NCBI GenBank assembly: GCA_947496215.1
Contig: CANMCF010000001.1
Span: 124,001 to 188,000 of the forward strand
Length of the DNA stretch: 64,000 nucleotides
Source: an uncultured Bizionia sp.
GTDB taxonomy: Bacteria; Bacteroidota; Bacteroidia; Flavobacteriales; Flavobacteriaceae
Reading direction: 5' to 3'
Below the pieces are notes generated by a model. It was not told where the DNA came from, ran no database searches, and was given only the letters and a program-made list of their open reading frames with translations. Within the stretch, counting starts at the first letter, position 1; each line of letters begins with the position of its first letter. Below are positions 45,896 through 54,773 of this stretch, in pieces. Both the position numbers and the translations under genes were made by a program.

Positions 45896-46927
45896 ATGAT
45901 TAAAAATATTATTTGCATGGCCATTGCTTTTGCAGGACTTCATATAAATGCTCAAAGCATAGAACGTCAGGTGATTGGGTCTGCTGGTACCACGTTGAGC
46001 AATGGAACAGTAAGTTTGGACTTTACAGTAGGGGAGTTGGCTGTAACCACAATTACTGATGGAACGACAACCCTAACACAAGGTTTTCACCAAGAAACAA
46101 TTATTTTATCCATATTGGTTGATCCAATTGCATTTCTACAAGGAGCATTGTTGAACAATGGTGGAGGAAATTTAATGAGAGATGATTTACGTAGCTCTGT
46201 GCTGAGTACGACCTCACCATATAGTGACAATCTTACTTGTGTTGCCAGTGTTTTCAATGCAGGTGGTACTTCAGGAATAGGAGTAGCAAACGACGACATC
46301 GTTGATTGGGTTTTTGTAGAGTTAAGAGATGGTGATGATAACACATCGGTAATAGCAAGTCAATCCGCATTGTTGCAAAGAGATGGTAACATTGTAGGGA
46401 CAGATGGGGTATCAAACTTGAAGTTCAATACAGCTCCGAATAATTATTATATAGTAGTCAAGCATCAAAGTCATTTGGGAATAATGACAGCGGATAAGAT
46501 AGCGTTGTCCAATACATTGGCTACGGTAGACTTTACTGATTCTGCCAATCAAATTACTTTCGGAACAGACGCACAAACCACCTTTGGAGTACCTACAGGT
46601 GTAGTTGCAATGTGGGCAGGAGATACTAATTCCGATGGACGTTTAAATTATTCTGGAACTTTTTCTGATGTGTCTCCAGTAAGATCCCAAGTATTCAATG
46701 ATCCTAATAATTCCATATTTGGAGGACCACCAACAGCAACTTATCCATCTGTTGGATATTTTGCTACAGATTTAAATATGGATGGAGTTACAGTTTACTC
46801 GGGAACAAATAGTGACGTATTGAACATTAGAAGCAACATATTCAACAACCCATCTAATTCAGTATTCGGAGGACCACCTACAGCCACTTACATCTTTACT
46901 CAACAATTGCCAGAAGGAGCAAATTAA
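45896..46927 (+). CDS. Secreted protein with duplicated calcium-loop repeat
   Basis: 343 residues with signal peptide MIKNIICMAIAFAGLHINAQ. The N-terminal part (IERQVIGSAGTTLSNGTVSL, LDFTVGELAVTTI..., TLTQGFHQE) is a short motif common at the start of Bacteroidetes secreted proteins. The C-terminal ~100 residues contain two copies of a unit with a DxNxDG calcium loop (GDTNSDGRL and DLNMDGV) followed by YSGTxSDV, an RSxxFNxPxNS segment and FGGPPTATY. This resembles duplicated dockerin-like calcium sites. No type IX secretion C-terminal domain is obvious. Function unknown. Confidence 0.82.
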   Translation: MIKNIICMAIAFAGLHINAQSIERQVIGSAGTTLSNGTVSLDFTVGELAVTTITDGTTTLTQGFHQETIILSILVDPIAFLQGALLNNGGGNLMRDDLRSSVLSTTSPYSDNLTCVASVFNAGGTSGIGVANDDIVDWVFVELRDGDDNTSVIASQSALLQRDGNIVGTDGVSNLKFNTAPNNYYIVVKHQSHLGIMTADKIALSNTLATVDFTDSANQITFGTDAQTTFGVPTGVVAMWAGDTNSDGRLNYSGTFSDVSPVRSQVFNDPNNSIFGGPPTATYPSVGYFATDLNMDGVTVYSGTNSDVLNIRSNIFNNPSNSVFGGPPTATYIFTQQLPEGAN

Positions 46928-46950
46928 TTTCTATATGAATAACATACAAA

Positions 46951-46980
46951 AGCTCCTATGAAAATAGGGGCTTTTTTTTT
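46951..46980 (+). terminator. Terminator after the repeat-bearing gene
   Basis: AGCTCCTAT-GAAA-ATAGGGGCT (one G-U pair) followed by TTTTTTTT. Confidence 0.88.
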
Positions 46981-46984
46981 GCAG

Positions 46985-47140
46985 ATAAAAAAGCCTCAAA
47001 GCAACTATGTGTTATGTCTTTTCAGAATTACCAAACTGAAGCTTTTAAGGTGAGGACTAACATATAACCTTAAAAGAACTTAATTCATTCCAAATCAACT
47101 GAGATAAGGATTAAGTTAACTATATATTGTGCTTTGAGAC
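46985..47140 (-). ncRNA. Candidate structured small RNA with four-way junction
   Basis: Four perfect or nearly perfect helices nest together. Closing helix: 46993-47003 with 47130-47140 (11 bp including one G-U on the minus strand). Hairpin A: 47021-47025 with 47036-47040. Hairpin B: 47042-47051 with 47067-47076 (10 bp). Hairpin C: 47077-47086 with 47108-47117 (10 bp including a G-U). On the minus strand the closing helix is followed by TTTTTT (complement of 46987-46992), so the RNA would end like a terminated transcript; on the plus strand no U-tract follows. No open reading frame explains this block. No promoter is clearly seen. I cannot tell whether it is a known Rfam family. Confidence 0.5.
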
Positions 47141-47201
47141 TTCTAACCAACCTCAAAATGATATTTAAATGTATTATTATTCAGGGCGTTTCAAAAGTTA
47201 C

Positions 47202-47265
47202 TTTGAGTAAAGCAGTCGTTTTGATGAGTGAAATGGTTTTTTCAATGAGTAAATGCGTTTTTAGC
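47202..47265. repeat. Degenerate 21-nt tandem repeat in the 46,928-47,397 gap
   Basis: Three loose units start TTTGAGTAAAGC, ATGAGTGAAATG and ATGAGTAAATGC, each followed by GTTTTT-like sequence. Apart from this and the RNA candidate, the ~470-nt gap between the secreted-protein gene and the next CDS shows no gene I can support. Confidence 0.35.
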
Positions 47266-47397
47266 TTTGAGGATGTATTTCATCGATGTTTTCTGTGCTT
47301 AGGCATGCTTTTATCAAATACTTATGTTTTTTAACGATTTTTTATTGTTTTACTAATATAGCTGCATATATTAGCAGAGTTGATAACTATTACCATT

Positions 47398-47655
47398 ATG
47401 AAATTCTTACTTGCTATTGCCTTGTTTTTTTGCGTGACATTAGTTTCTGCTCAATCTGTTGAGAAGAATAAAGATGTCAATGAAAAGACTGAAGTTTCAG
47501 ATAACGTTAAAAACGTTGAAGTTGTTAATGCCAAAGCTTTTGTTATAAGTGTAAAAGGTGTTAAGAAAATTGAAGATTTGGATATTGAGAACTTCAATAA
47601 AAATTCCTTTTTGAATTTGATATCCACTAAAAAAAGAAAAAACTCCATATGCTAA
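47398..47655 (+). CDS. Small secreted protein, unknown
   Basis: 85 residues from the ATG at 47398; the in-frame upstream start at 47380 would put extra residues before the signal peptide and is not chosen. The signal peptide is MKFLLAIALFFCVTLVSAQS. The mature part is short, Lys/Asn/Val-rich, with no cysteines until the last residue and no known motif. Single gene between an RNA candidate and a convergent DCC gene. Confidence 0.6.
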   Translation: MKFLLAIALFFCVTLVSAQSVEKNKDVNEKTEVSDNVKNVEVVNAKAFVISVKGVKKIEDLDIENFNKNSFLNLISTKKRKNSIC

Positions 47656-47706
47656 GAGGAGGAATCTAATTTAAATAGATAATAATATATACATCTCCCC
47701 CATAGA

Positions 47707-48129
47707 TTATTCTAAAAACTTAGCCTTGAGAGCTTTTGTAGGAATTATGCAATGTTCTCTTTTTCCATACCACTTATACCTATTTTTTGCTATATAATCG
47801 TAAACCTTGTTGCGAATAATTGGAGGAACAATAAAAAAGGCTGTCATTAAATTATTGGGAAAACTCAATAGTCTTGCAATATGCAATGCAGCAGATGATT
47901 TACTTTTTATTCCAAATTCTTTAGAATAAAGTAATATGGAGTCAGTTTTTGTAGGATCGATTTCAAATGCCTCGATTATTTGTTTCCCAAGATTGCTTTG
48001 TAGGGCAGTAAAGCGGAAAACATCGTTCTTATCATGTTTAATGACATATTGGACAGTTGTATTGCACAGATTGCACACACCATCAAACAATATCAGTTTT
48101 TTTTCTCTCGGTAAATCCATGTTCATCAT
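47707..48129 (-). CDS. DCC-family thiol-disulfide oxidoreductase (DUF393)
   Basis: 140 residues. The family motif DGVCNLCN with C19 and C22 is intact and sits after a first beta strand (LILFDG). The second signature RFTALQSNLGKQI is also typical. The DCC family is thought to be redox-active, but substrates are not known. It lies 4 nt after the stop of mutS2 on the same strand, so both are probably one transcript. Confidence 0.9.
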   Translation of the reverse strand: MMNMDLPREKKLILFDGVCNLCNTTVQYVIKHDKNDVFRFTALQSNLGKQIIEAFEIDPTKTDSILLYSKEFGIKSKSSAALHIARLLSFPNNLMTAFFIVPPIIRNKVYDYIAKNRYKWYGKREHCIIPTKALKAKFLE

Positions 48130-48133
48130 TAAA

Positions 48134-50299
48134 CTATTTAGCAGCTTCTACCAACTCCAACAAATCTACGTTTACATTGGTGGTGAAAATACCATAATTT
48201 ACAATTGCTTTCCCTTTTTCTAAAGTATCGATGCTTCCTATTGCCCTACCATCATGCATTCTTACTCTATCCCCAATTTTCAAGATGGGTTTTGGCTTTT
48301 CTATCTTGACTTCTTTCTTCTTGGCTTCCTTCTTCTTTTTCCTGATGACTTCCACCTTCTTTTCTGCCTCCTTTTTTACTTGTGTTTCTTTAGCCTTTAT
48401 GGCTATTTTCTGTTTGTTGGATACCTTCTTCCGTTTGGAGTTTTCAATTTGTACCAATTTGAACAGTTCTGCCATCAGTTCTCTTTTCTTTTTGTCTTCA
48501 AAGTACTTCTCACTGATGTCATTTACTTTTTGTCCCAAATAGATCAAGCGTTGATTGCTATCATACAATTCTTGATAATTTTCCAGTTTTTTTTGCACTT
48601 TTGCATTTATGGATTCCAATTTATCTGCTTCGGTTTGCTTTTTCTTTTCGTTGAATTTAAGAGATTCGGAAGTTTTTTCTAGCTTGCTGCGTTCCTTTTG
48701 AAGTTTTGCTATAGTAGCATCAAAACGTACTTTGGAGCGCTCTATCTTTTTCTTTGCTCTATTTATCAAGCTGTAAGGGATTCCATTTTTTTGTGCAACT
48801 TCGAAGGTAAAGGAACTTCCAGCCTGACCTAAAACCAATTTGTATAATGGTTCCAAGGTGCGCTCATCAAATAACATGTTGGCATTGATCATTTCCTCTT
48901 TTTCAGTTGCTAAGACCTTAAGATTGGCATAATGAGTGGTAATGATTCCAAAGGCATCCCGAGCATAGAATTCCTCTAAGAAAGTTTCAGCCAAAGCTCC
49001 TCCCAATTCAGGGTCGGAACCAGTACCGAATTCATCGATTAAAAAGAGTGTATTCTTATTGCATTTCTTTAAAAAATAATTCATTTGCTTTAGACGGTAA
49101 CTGTAAGTGCTCAAATGATTCTCTATGGATTGGTTATCACCGATGTCAGTTAGAACTCTATCAAAGATACTTACCTTGCTGCGTTCGTGTACAGGTATTA
49201 ACATACCACTTTGAAGCATTAATTGCAATAACCCGACAGTTTTCAGTGTTATGCTTTTTCCGCCCGCATTTGGGCCAGAAATGACTATGATACGTTTACT
49301 TTTATCTAGTACTATGGTTTGTGGAAATGTCTTTTCTTTTAATTCCAAATTGTTCAAATAAAGCAAGGGATGATATGCATCTCTCAAATATAGATGTTTC
49401 TCTTCCGTAATTTCAGGAAGAATGGCATTCATGGATTTTGCATATTTTGCTTTTGCCGCAATGACATCCATTTCGGTTAGAAAAATTTGATATTGCTCTA
49501 TGACAGGTAGGAAGTCGCGCAAATAGTTGGTTACTTCCTTTAAGACCCTTACTATTTCTTCACCTTCTTCATATTCTAGATTGTTTAACTCGCGACTGTG
49601 TTGTAGGGTTGCTTCTGGTTCTATGTATACAATGCTTCCTGTTTTGCTGCCACCCATAATGGCTCCTTTTATTTTACGACGATACATGGCCTTTACTGCC
49701 AAAACTCGTTTGTTGTCCACGACGGATTCTCGAATGTCATCCAGGTACTCCAAATTGTGATACATGTTTAAAGCAGAAGTAAAGCTGGAGTTTATTTTTC
49801 CCTTTAGCCTATTTATGCTTTGTCTAATTTCATATAGTAGAGAAGAAGCATTGTCCTTAACATCTCCAAATCTATCGACAATGCTGTCTACTTTTTCTAT
49901 GATTGCCTTGGTGACTTCAATTTTAGAAGCGTAGAGGTGCAAATTGGGATAGTATTCTTCGAATTTTTTAAGAAAACTAATTACCTCGTTGCTGGTGAGC
50001 GAAATGGAAACAACCTTTTTCAAGCTATATGTTTCCAAATAGGTGTTCTCTATGTGCAATAATTGCAATTCCTTGGTTATTGTATCGAAACCATGGTTGG
50101 GTATGCGGTTGTCGTTATAAAAAGACGATACATATTCGTTGGTGAGCTGTAAAGCTCCAAGCAATGATTCTTTATCCTTGAAAGGGGAAATTTCCAAAAC
50201 CTTTGTATTTCCCAGATGAGTGATGCAATGCTCACTTACTTGTTGTAAAACAGTTGAGAACTCTAAATCTTGTAATGTCTTTTTATGAATGTTTATCAT
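48134..50299 (-). CDS. mutS2: MutS2-family ATPase without Smr domain
   Basis: 721 residues. The helical core and clamp (about 1-300) are followed by the ABC-type ATPase with Walker A VISGPNAGGKSITLKT, the DELGTG-type motif LIDEFGTGSDPELGG and the ITTHYANLK switch. A long Lys/Glu coiled coil (about 520-660) then leads to a small SH3/KOW-like end (IKIGDRVRMHDGR, NVNVDLLELVEAAK). The usual C-terminal Smr nuclease domain is missing. MutS2 proteins act in recombination control or rescue of collided ribosomes, not in mismatch repair; which role applies without Smr is open. Confidence 0.92.
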   Translation of the reverse strand: MINIHKKTLQDLEFSTVLQQVSEHCITHLGNTKVLEISPFKDKESLLGALQLTNEYVSSFYNDNRIPNHGFDTITKELQLLHIENTYLETYSLKKVVSISLTSNEVISFLKKFEEYYPNLHLYASKIEVTKAIIEKVDSIVDRFGDVKDNASSLLYEIRQSINRLKGKINSSFTSALNMYHNLEYLDDIRESVVDNKRVLAVKAMYRRKIKGAIMGGSKTGSIVYIEPEATLQHSRELNNLEYEEGEEIVRVLKEVTNYLRDFLPVIEQYQIFLTEMDVIAAKAKYAKSMNAILPEITEEKHLYLRDAYHPLLYLNNLELKEKTFPQTIVLDKSKRIIVISGPNAGGKSITLKTVGLLQLMLQSGMLIPVHERSKVSIFDRVLTDIGDNQSIENHLSTYSYRLKQMNYFLKKCNKNTLFLIDEFGTGSDPELGGALAETFLEEFYARDAFGIITTHYANLKVLATEKEEMINANMLFDERTLEPLYKLVLGQAGSSFTFEVAQKNGIPYSLINRAKKKIERSKVRFDATIAKLQKERSKLEKTSESLKFNEKKKQTEADKLESINAKVQKKLENYQELYDSNQRLIYLGQKVNDISEKYFEDKKKRELMAELFKLVQIENSKRKKVSNKQKIAIKAKETQVKKEAEKKVEVIRKKKKEAKKKEVKIEKPKPILKIGDRVRMHDGRAIGSIDTLEKGKAIVNYGIFTTNVNVDLLELVEAAK

Positions 50300-50434
50300 C
50301 TTTTAAATTCCTTGTTTTACTTAAGGAGGAACTTCCTTGCTTGTTGTATGTAACAAACAAATTTACGGATTAGAAATTAATTATGCATCGTTTGAAAAGT
50401 CACCATTGTCATTAATTCAAACTAGAATGAAAAA

Positions 50435-50462
50435 AGCTCAATGAACATAGTTTCATTGAGCT
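50435..50462 (-). terminator. Terminator of the 93-residue gene
   Basis: AGCTCAATGAA (50435-50445) pairs with TTCATTGAGCT (50452-50462), 11 bp. On the minus strand TTTTTT follows. It supports 50490-50771 as a real transcribed gene. Confidence 0.85.
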
Positions 50463-50489
50463 GATTATCAAATGTTTTGTTGTGTTTAA

Positions 50490-50771
50490 TTATTGTATTT
50501 CTATGAAATCCTCGAATTTTTTTATAGCGACAAAAAAATTATTTTTCTCTTCAGAGTCTTGTAATTCAAGTTGAAACCCAATTAAGCCATTTAAAAAACC
50601 GTAAGAACAGTTTGTTGGTTTAAATGTATTTTCCAACTCAATGTAGTTTAGTATGATGTTAATGACGTTGTATACATCGTTTTTATTTTCAATGGAGACA
50701 CTTTTGATTCCCATTTTTTTTAAGAAAACAGCTCTTATATGGGATTTTTTGAGTTTGAAAGAATGCTTCAT
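50490..50771 (-). CDS. Small cytosolic protein, unknown
   Basis: 93 residues, no signal peptide or membrane segment, basic N-terminus (MKHSFKLKKSHIRAVFLKK) and acidic C-terminus. No motif recognised. A strong terminator lies 28 nt after the stop, the upstream gap is separate from neighbours, and the frame is clean, so I accept it as a gene. Confidence 0.6.
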   Translation of the reverse strand: MKHSFKLKKSHIRAVFLKKMGIKSVSIENKNDVYNVINIILNYIELENTFKPTNCSYGFLNGLIGFQLELQDSEEKNNFFVAIKKFEDFIEIQ

Positions 50772-50924
50772 TTAGTTTAGTGGATAGTGTTTTAAAGTAA
50801 GCAAAGATAAAAAAAACTAGGACTATTAGGCTATTAGTAAAATAAATAAAACAAGAAGAATCTCTAATTGCTTCATTTTTTCAATTATTATTTTGTTTTT
50901 CCCATGGGAATACTCGGTTAATGA

Positions 50925-51689
50925 TTAAAAACCTTCGAAAACTCCTAGTCCAAAAAGAGCAAAATCATACTTTACAGGGTCGTTGAAGTCCAACTTTCTA
51001 AGAGATGTGTCCAGTTCCATCAAAGCCTTTGCATCATTTTGCTTTCTCTTTAAAAGGCCTAATTTTCTGGCAACGTTACCAGAATGGACATCCAAGGGGC
51101 AGGAAAGGTGGGCAGGGGAAATACTTTTCCAAATTCCAAAATCTACTCCAGAAGCATCTTGGCGTATCATCCAACGCAAAAACATATTGATTCGTTTGGC
51201 TGCTGAATTCTTCAATGGATCACTAATGTGCTTTTGAGTACGTTGCAAGTGATCAATCTCAAAGAAGAGATGCTTGAAACTATGAATGGCGTTTTGAAGA
51301 GTTCCTTTTTCATCATATTTGGCAAACACAGATTCTAATCCGCTATGAGATTTGTAAATATGCTGTAAGCCTTTAACGAAACTTATGAAATCCAAACCGT
51401 TGAAGGTACGATGAACAAAGGGTTTCAATGCTTCTAAATCACTTTCCTTGTGATTCATAACGAAATCATACGGGGAATGTTCTAAAAGTTGCATCATTCT
51501 ATTGGCATTTTTAATGATGCTTTTTCGGTTTCCCCAAGCAATGGTAGCGCTCAGGAAACCTGAAATTTCAACATCCTCCTTTGTCGAAAATTGATGAGGG
51601 ATTTGAATGGGATCGCTCTCAATGAATTTTAGATTATTGTATTGTTCTACTTTGGTATCTAGAAAATCTTTAAGTTCAATGCTATTCAT
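50925..51689 (-). CDS. TIGR02757 / DUF2400 family protein
   Basis: 254 residues matching the TIGR02757 family by its motifs: IPHQFSTKEDVEISGFLSATIAWGNRKSIIKNA, HRTFNGLDFISFVKGL, RINMFLRWMIRQD and CPLDVHSGNVARKLGLLKRKQND, and the last DPVKYDFALFGLGV. The family resembles helix-hairpin-helix DNA glycosylases in layout, but its function is not established. It overlaps the end of the upstream membrane-protein gene by 8 nt on the same strand, so the two are co-translated. Confidence 0.92.
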   Translation of the reverse strand: MNSIELKDFLDTKVEQYNNLKFIESDPIQIPHQFSTKEDVEISGFLSATIAWGNRKSIIKNANRMMQLLEHSPYDFVMNHKESDLEALKPFVHRTFNGLDFISFVKGLQHIYKSHSGLESVFAKYDEKGTLQNAIHSFKHLFFEIDHLQRTQKHISDPLKNSAAKRINMFLRWMIRQDASGVDFGIWKSISPAHLSCPLDVHSGNVARKLGLLKRKQNDAKALMELDTSLRKLDFNDPVKYDFALFGLGVFEGF

Positions 51690-53385
51690 CTAATAGTTTT
51701 TTTGAATAAAATCCCTCTTGTAGTTTTTCCCCTCTCTGCTGGGGTATTATATTGAAATAAGTACTGAAATAATCGAGTTGTTGTTCATTCAATGCGGGTG
51801 GAGGGATGTCTCCTGTTCCCCAGAAGAAATCAATTTCTGTTGGCGCGTTTAATTGTAGATTACCTACAGAAATGGTTTCGAAATTCTTACCAAATCTAGT
51901 ATTCTTGCTAGGGAAAATCGAATAGTTTAATGAAAACGTGCTGGAAGCCTCATGGTATTTTGTATTGGTCAGGTTAGAATTGTCCATAGAGTGAAATAGG
52001 GGGATGGTAGTAGAGATCAAGATTACGATCATTGTTGACATTATAAGTGATTTTCGTCTTAAAAAGAGAGAAGCCAATACCAATACATAGAACATTAGGA
52101 AAGGGAAGAAAAAACGATACTGAGGAGATGTGGAAAATAAGATTATAAGATTAAGAAGTGACAAGCCATAAATTTGGAACAATGCTTTCTTGCTTTTAAA
52201 TTTCCAAATCACCATAGGAAAGATGATCGATAGCAATATCATTGATTTATTTAAAATTCCATGTAGCTTCGGCATTGATAACCAGTTTTTGATCAATTCC
52301 AGTTTAGATGCATTTTCATAAGCTTCATATGTCAGCCCAAAAGAACTTGCCTTGGAATAGTTTTCCAAATAAGTGGTAACTGCTTCTGGGAGACTCCAAC
52401 TGGCGTTCAAATTCTTAATGCCAGCCAATGGATATAGAGCGTTTCCAGTTATTATTATGTTTTTAATGATGAACAATAGTAAGGTCAGGCTTCCAATTAT
52501 GGATAGCATCGATGTTGTTTTTCTAGTTTTTGAATAATACTTGACATAAAGGACAATGGGAAGAACAAATAAAAACAATCCTGTAAGTTTTATGAATGCA
52601 GCAAAAATGGATAAGATGACTACAATTACAAAGGTAACCCTATCATATGCCAAAAAGCATTTGATGAAATGATGGAAGACAAGCAGCGAAATTACATAGA
52701 TGGCGATATCTGCAGAAGGAGCCGCAATAAACTGGAAGAAAAAGACATTAAACAATGGAAACAAGCCTATAATGAGATCTACATTGTCCTTTTCTGAAAC
52801 TTTCACATAAGTATTTAATCTAAGGATGGCATAGAAATTACCTAGCAACAAACAAAAACCACTGATATCATTAAAAGAATGGTAGATGAAGTTAAAATTA
52901 AATGCACTTTGTAGGATGTGCCAACCAGAGGTTTGACCCAAAAACATATGTAAATTGGTCAACCCTTTTACGAACCCATGGTTGTTTAGCCATTTTATGG
53001 TTTGTATGTAATAAGATTCGTTATCTATGACAAATGAAGGAGAAGCACATTGTGCCAATGTCAATAGCAGCAAAACGAAGAAAACACATCTAAAGAATAG
53101 AGACAGTCCAGTAAAACTGGATTTCAACTCCATTAACTCATTTCTTATCAAAGCTTTGTTGTCATATAGCAATATACAGGATATCAATAACAATATGACT
53201 TGGTGGGTTTCGTTCACGGCTAGGAAAATGGCCCAAAAACCAGTAAAGAGCACAATGCCAAAAAAACCAAGAAAGAGAGTAACCACAATATCTAGGCCAT
53301 CTAACCTTAAAAGTCTTTTTAAGGAAACACCTATGATTAGTGTCGTCATAAAAATATAAATCCAAGAAAGGAGTATTAGTAGCAT
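51682..53385 (-). CDS. Polytopic membrane protein, LIC_10190-like glycosyltransferase-type
   Basis: 567 residues with about 13 hydrophobic segments, a first extracytoplasmic loop with NESYYIQTIKWLNNHGFVKGL, and a soluble C-terminal ~90 residues. The layout resembles GT-C type membrane glycosyltransferases, which use a lipid-linked sugar and carry an early acidic loop; the early loop here has DNESYYIQT. I infer relation to the LIC_10190 membrane-protein family. Substrate unknown. Confidence 0.78.
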   Translation of the reverse strand: MLLILLSWIYIFMTTLIIGVSLKRLLRLDGLDIVVTLFLGFFGIVLFTGFWAIFLAVNETHQVILLLISCILLYDNKALIRNELMELKSSFTGLSLFFRCVFFVLLLLTLAQCASPSFVIDNESYYIQTIKWLNNHGFVKGLTNLHMFLGQTSGWHILQSAFNFNFIYHSFNDISGFCLLLGNFYAILRLNTYVKVSEKDNVDLIIGLFPLFNVFFFQFIAAPSADIAIYVISLLVFHHFIKCFLAYDRVTFVIVVILSIFAAFIKLTGLFLFVLPIVLYVKYYSKTRKTTSMLSIIGSLTLLLFIIKNIIITGNALYPLAGIKNLNASWSLPEAVTTYLENYSKASSFGLTYEAYENASKLELIKNWLSMPKLHGILNKSMILLSIIFPMVIWKFKSKKALFQIYGLSLLNLIILFSTSPQYRFFFPFLMFYVLVLASLFLRRKSLIMSTMIVILISTTIPLFHSMDNSNLTNTKYHEASSTFSLNYSIFPSKNTRFGKNFETISVGNLQLNAPTEIDFFWGTGDIPPPALNEQQLDYFSTYFNIIPQQRGEKLQEGFYSKKLLDE

Positions 53386-53479
53386 TGGTTGGGTGTGGTT
53401 TGTTAAAACGAATTTACAAATTGTTTTTTATTTACTCGTTGCGACACAAATATGATTGAAAAATCGAATTAAGATAAAT

Positions 53480-54028
53480 CTATACGAATAAAAGACTAGG
53501 AAGTATAGCCAAACCATTAAACAAAGAATGTAGCAAAATGGAATATTGAAGGCCCAAGCGAACTCTTGTGTAACCAAGAACCAATCCAGCAACAATTTGT
53601 GGCGCAACCAAAAGCGGGGAAAGGATTAGTGACGTGGCTGTAATTTCATAGTTGGAAATATGAATGAAGCCAAAGATTAAGGCAAAGACATAAAATATGT
53701 ATTTAAAGTTCTTTTTTACTTTGCGGAATAAATACAATGGCGCCCTAAATATGCATTCTTCGATTATTGGAGCGGCAATGGCAGCTAAAAAAAAGACCAT
53801 CATCGGAGAGTATTTTTCAAGCAATTGGCTATTGGCGTGTTCTTCTAGGTTTATTAAGTTAGTTGCCCCTATGATGTAAATGGGGATGGCAGTTATGAAA
53901 ACAAAAACAAAACAAATAACAAGTGCATGACCGACAGTTTTAAGCTTCTCAATGGTCGGGAGGTCTACTTGGGGGACGTAAAGAGGATTCTTTAAATATT
54001 TTAGAATTGAATTGTAAGTGGAAATCAT
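53480..54028 (-). CDS. CPBP-family intramembrane metalloprotease
   Basis: 182 residues with six hydrophobic segments. The catalytic motifs of the CPBP/Abi (CAAX protease-like) family are present: E90-E91-x-x-x-R in APIIEECIFRAPLY, H in FGFIHISNYE, and the third motif LLHSLFNGLA. Such proteins are membrane-embedded glutamic proteases; targets are not known. It is 29 nt upstream (minus strand) of nothing in phase; the ABC ATPase gene ends just before it on the same strand. Confidence 0.9.
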   Translation of the reverse strand: MISTYNSILKYLKNPLYVPQVDLPTIEKLKTVGHALVICFVFVFITAIPIYIIGATNLINLEEHANSQLLEKYSPMMVFFLAAIAAPIIEECIFRAPLYLFRKVKKNFKYIFYVFALIFGFIHISNYEITATSLILSPLLVAPQIVAGLVLGYTRVRLGLQYSILLHSLFNGLAILPSLLFV

Positions 54029-54056
54029 AAATAAAATGTGGGCTAGGAAAGATCGA

Positions 54057-54722
54057 TCATGGGGCTACGATATTTCCGTCTACCATTGTAAGTTTTCTGT
54101 CTGCCAAATTTGCCAACTCTTCATTGTGTGTAACAATCACGAATGTTTGTCCAAATTGATCTCGCAATTTAAAAAATAGATTATGGAGATTTTCTGCACT
54201 TTCACTATCCAAATTTCCTGAAGGCTCATCAGCGAAAATCAATTCAGGGTTATTTATCAGTGCACGAGCTACAGCGACGCGTTGTTGTTCTCCGCCAGAT
54301 AATTCATTTGGTTTATGATTATGGCGATGGGATAAGCCTAGAAAATCCAACAACTCCTTTGCTCGCTTTTCAGCTTCAGATTTTGGTGTTTTTTTTATGA
54401 AGGCTGGAATACAAACGTTTTCCAAAGCTGTAAACTCTGGCAGCAGTTGATGAAACTGAAAAATAAAACCGATATGCTCATTTCTAAATTGAGCAAGTCC
54501 TTTTTCCGACAAGGCATTGACGTCTTTTCCATTTATTACAAGTGAACCTTCGTTGTTCTTGGATATTTTGTCCAAGGTTCCCAAAATTTGTAAAAGAGTG
54601 GTCTTTCCTGCTCCAGAAGCTCCGACAACAGAAACAATTTCTCCTTTTTTTATATGTACGTTTACGCCTTTGAGTACGTGTAAATCGTCATAGTGCTTAT
54701 GAATGTTTTCAGCTTTGATCAT
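54057..54722 (-). CDS. ABC transporter ATP-binding protein, LolD/MacB-like
   Basis: 221 residues. Walker A is [12 protein letters not shown], the signature [15 protein letters not shown], Walker [13 protein letters not shown], followed by the H-loop VTHNEEL. The EPSGNLD variant and length fit the LolD/MacB/FtsE subgroup, which works with MacB-type permeases in outer-membrane lipoprotein release or export. No permease gene is adjacent, so the partner must be elsewhere. The CPBP gene follows 28 nt downstream on the same strand. Confidence 0.93.
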   Translation of the reverse strand: MIKAENIHKHYDDLHVLKGVNVHIKKGEIVSVVGASGAGKTTLLQILGTLDKISKNNEGSLVINGKDVNALSEKGLAQFRNEHIGFIFQFHQLLPEFTALENVCIPAFIKKTPKSEAEKRAKELLDFLGLSHRHNHKPNELSGGEQQRVAVARALINNPELIFADEPSGNLDSESAENLHNLFFKLRDQFGQTFVIVTHNEELANLADRKLTMVDGNIVAP

Positions 54723-54773
54723 TCGAGAAAATTAAAGTCTGAAAGTACCACTTTAGTCGTAAATGCACAACTT

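Noticed and set aside
47134..47334. 66-codon open frame in the 46,928-47,397 gap
   Set aside because: Low-complexity product, overlaps the end of the RNA candidate and the degenerate repeats, no promoter or family sign.
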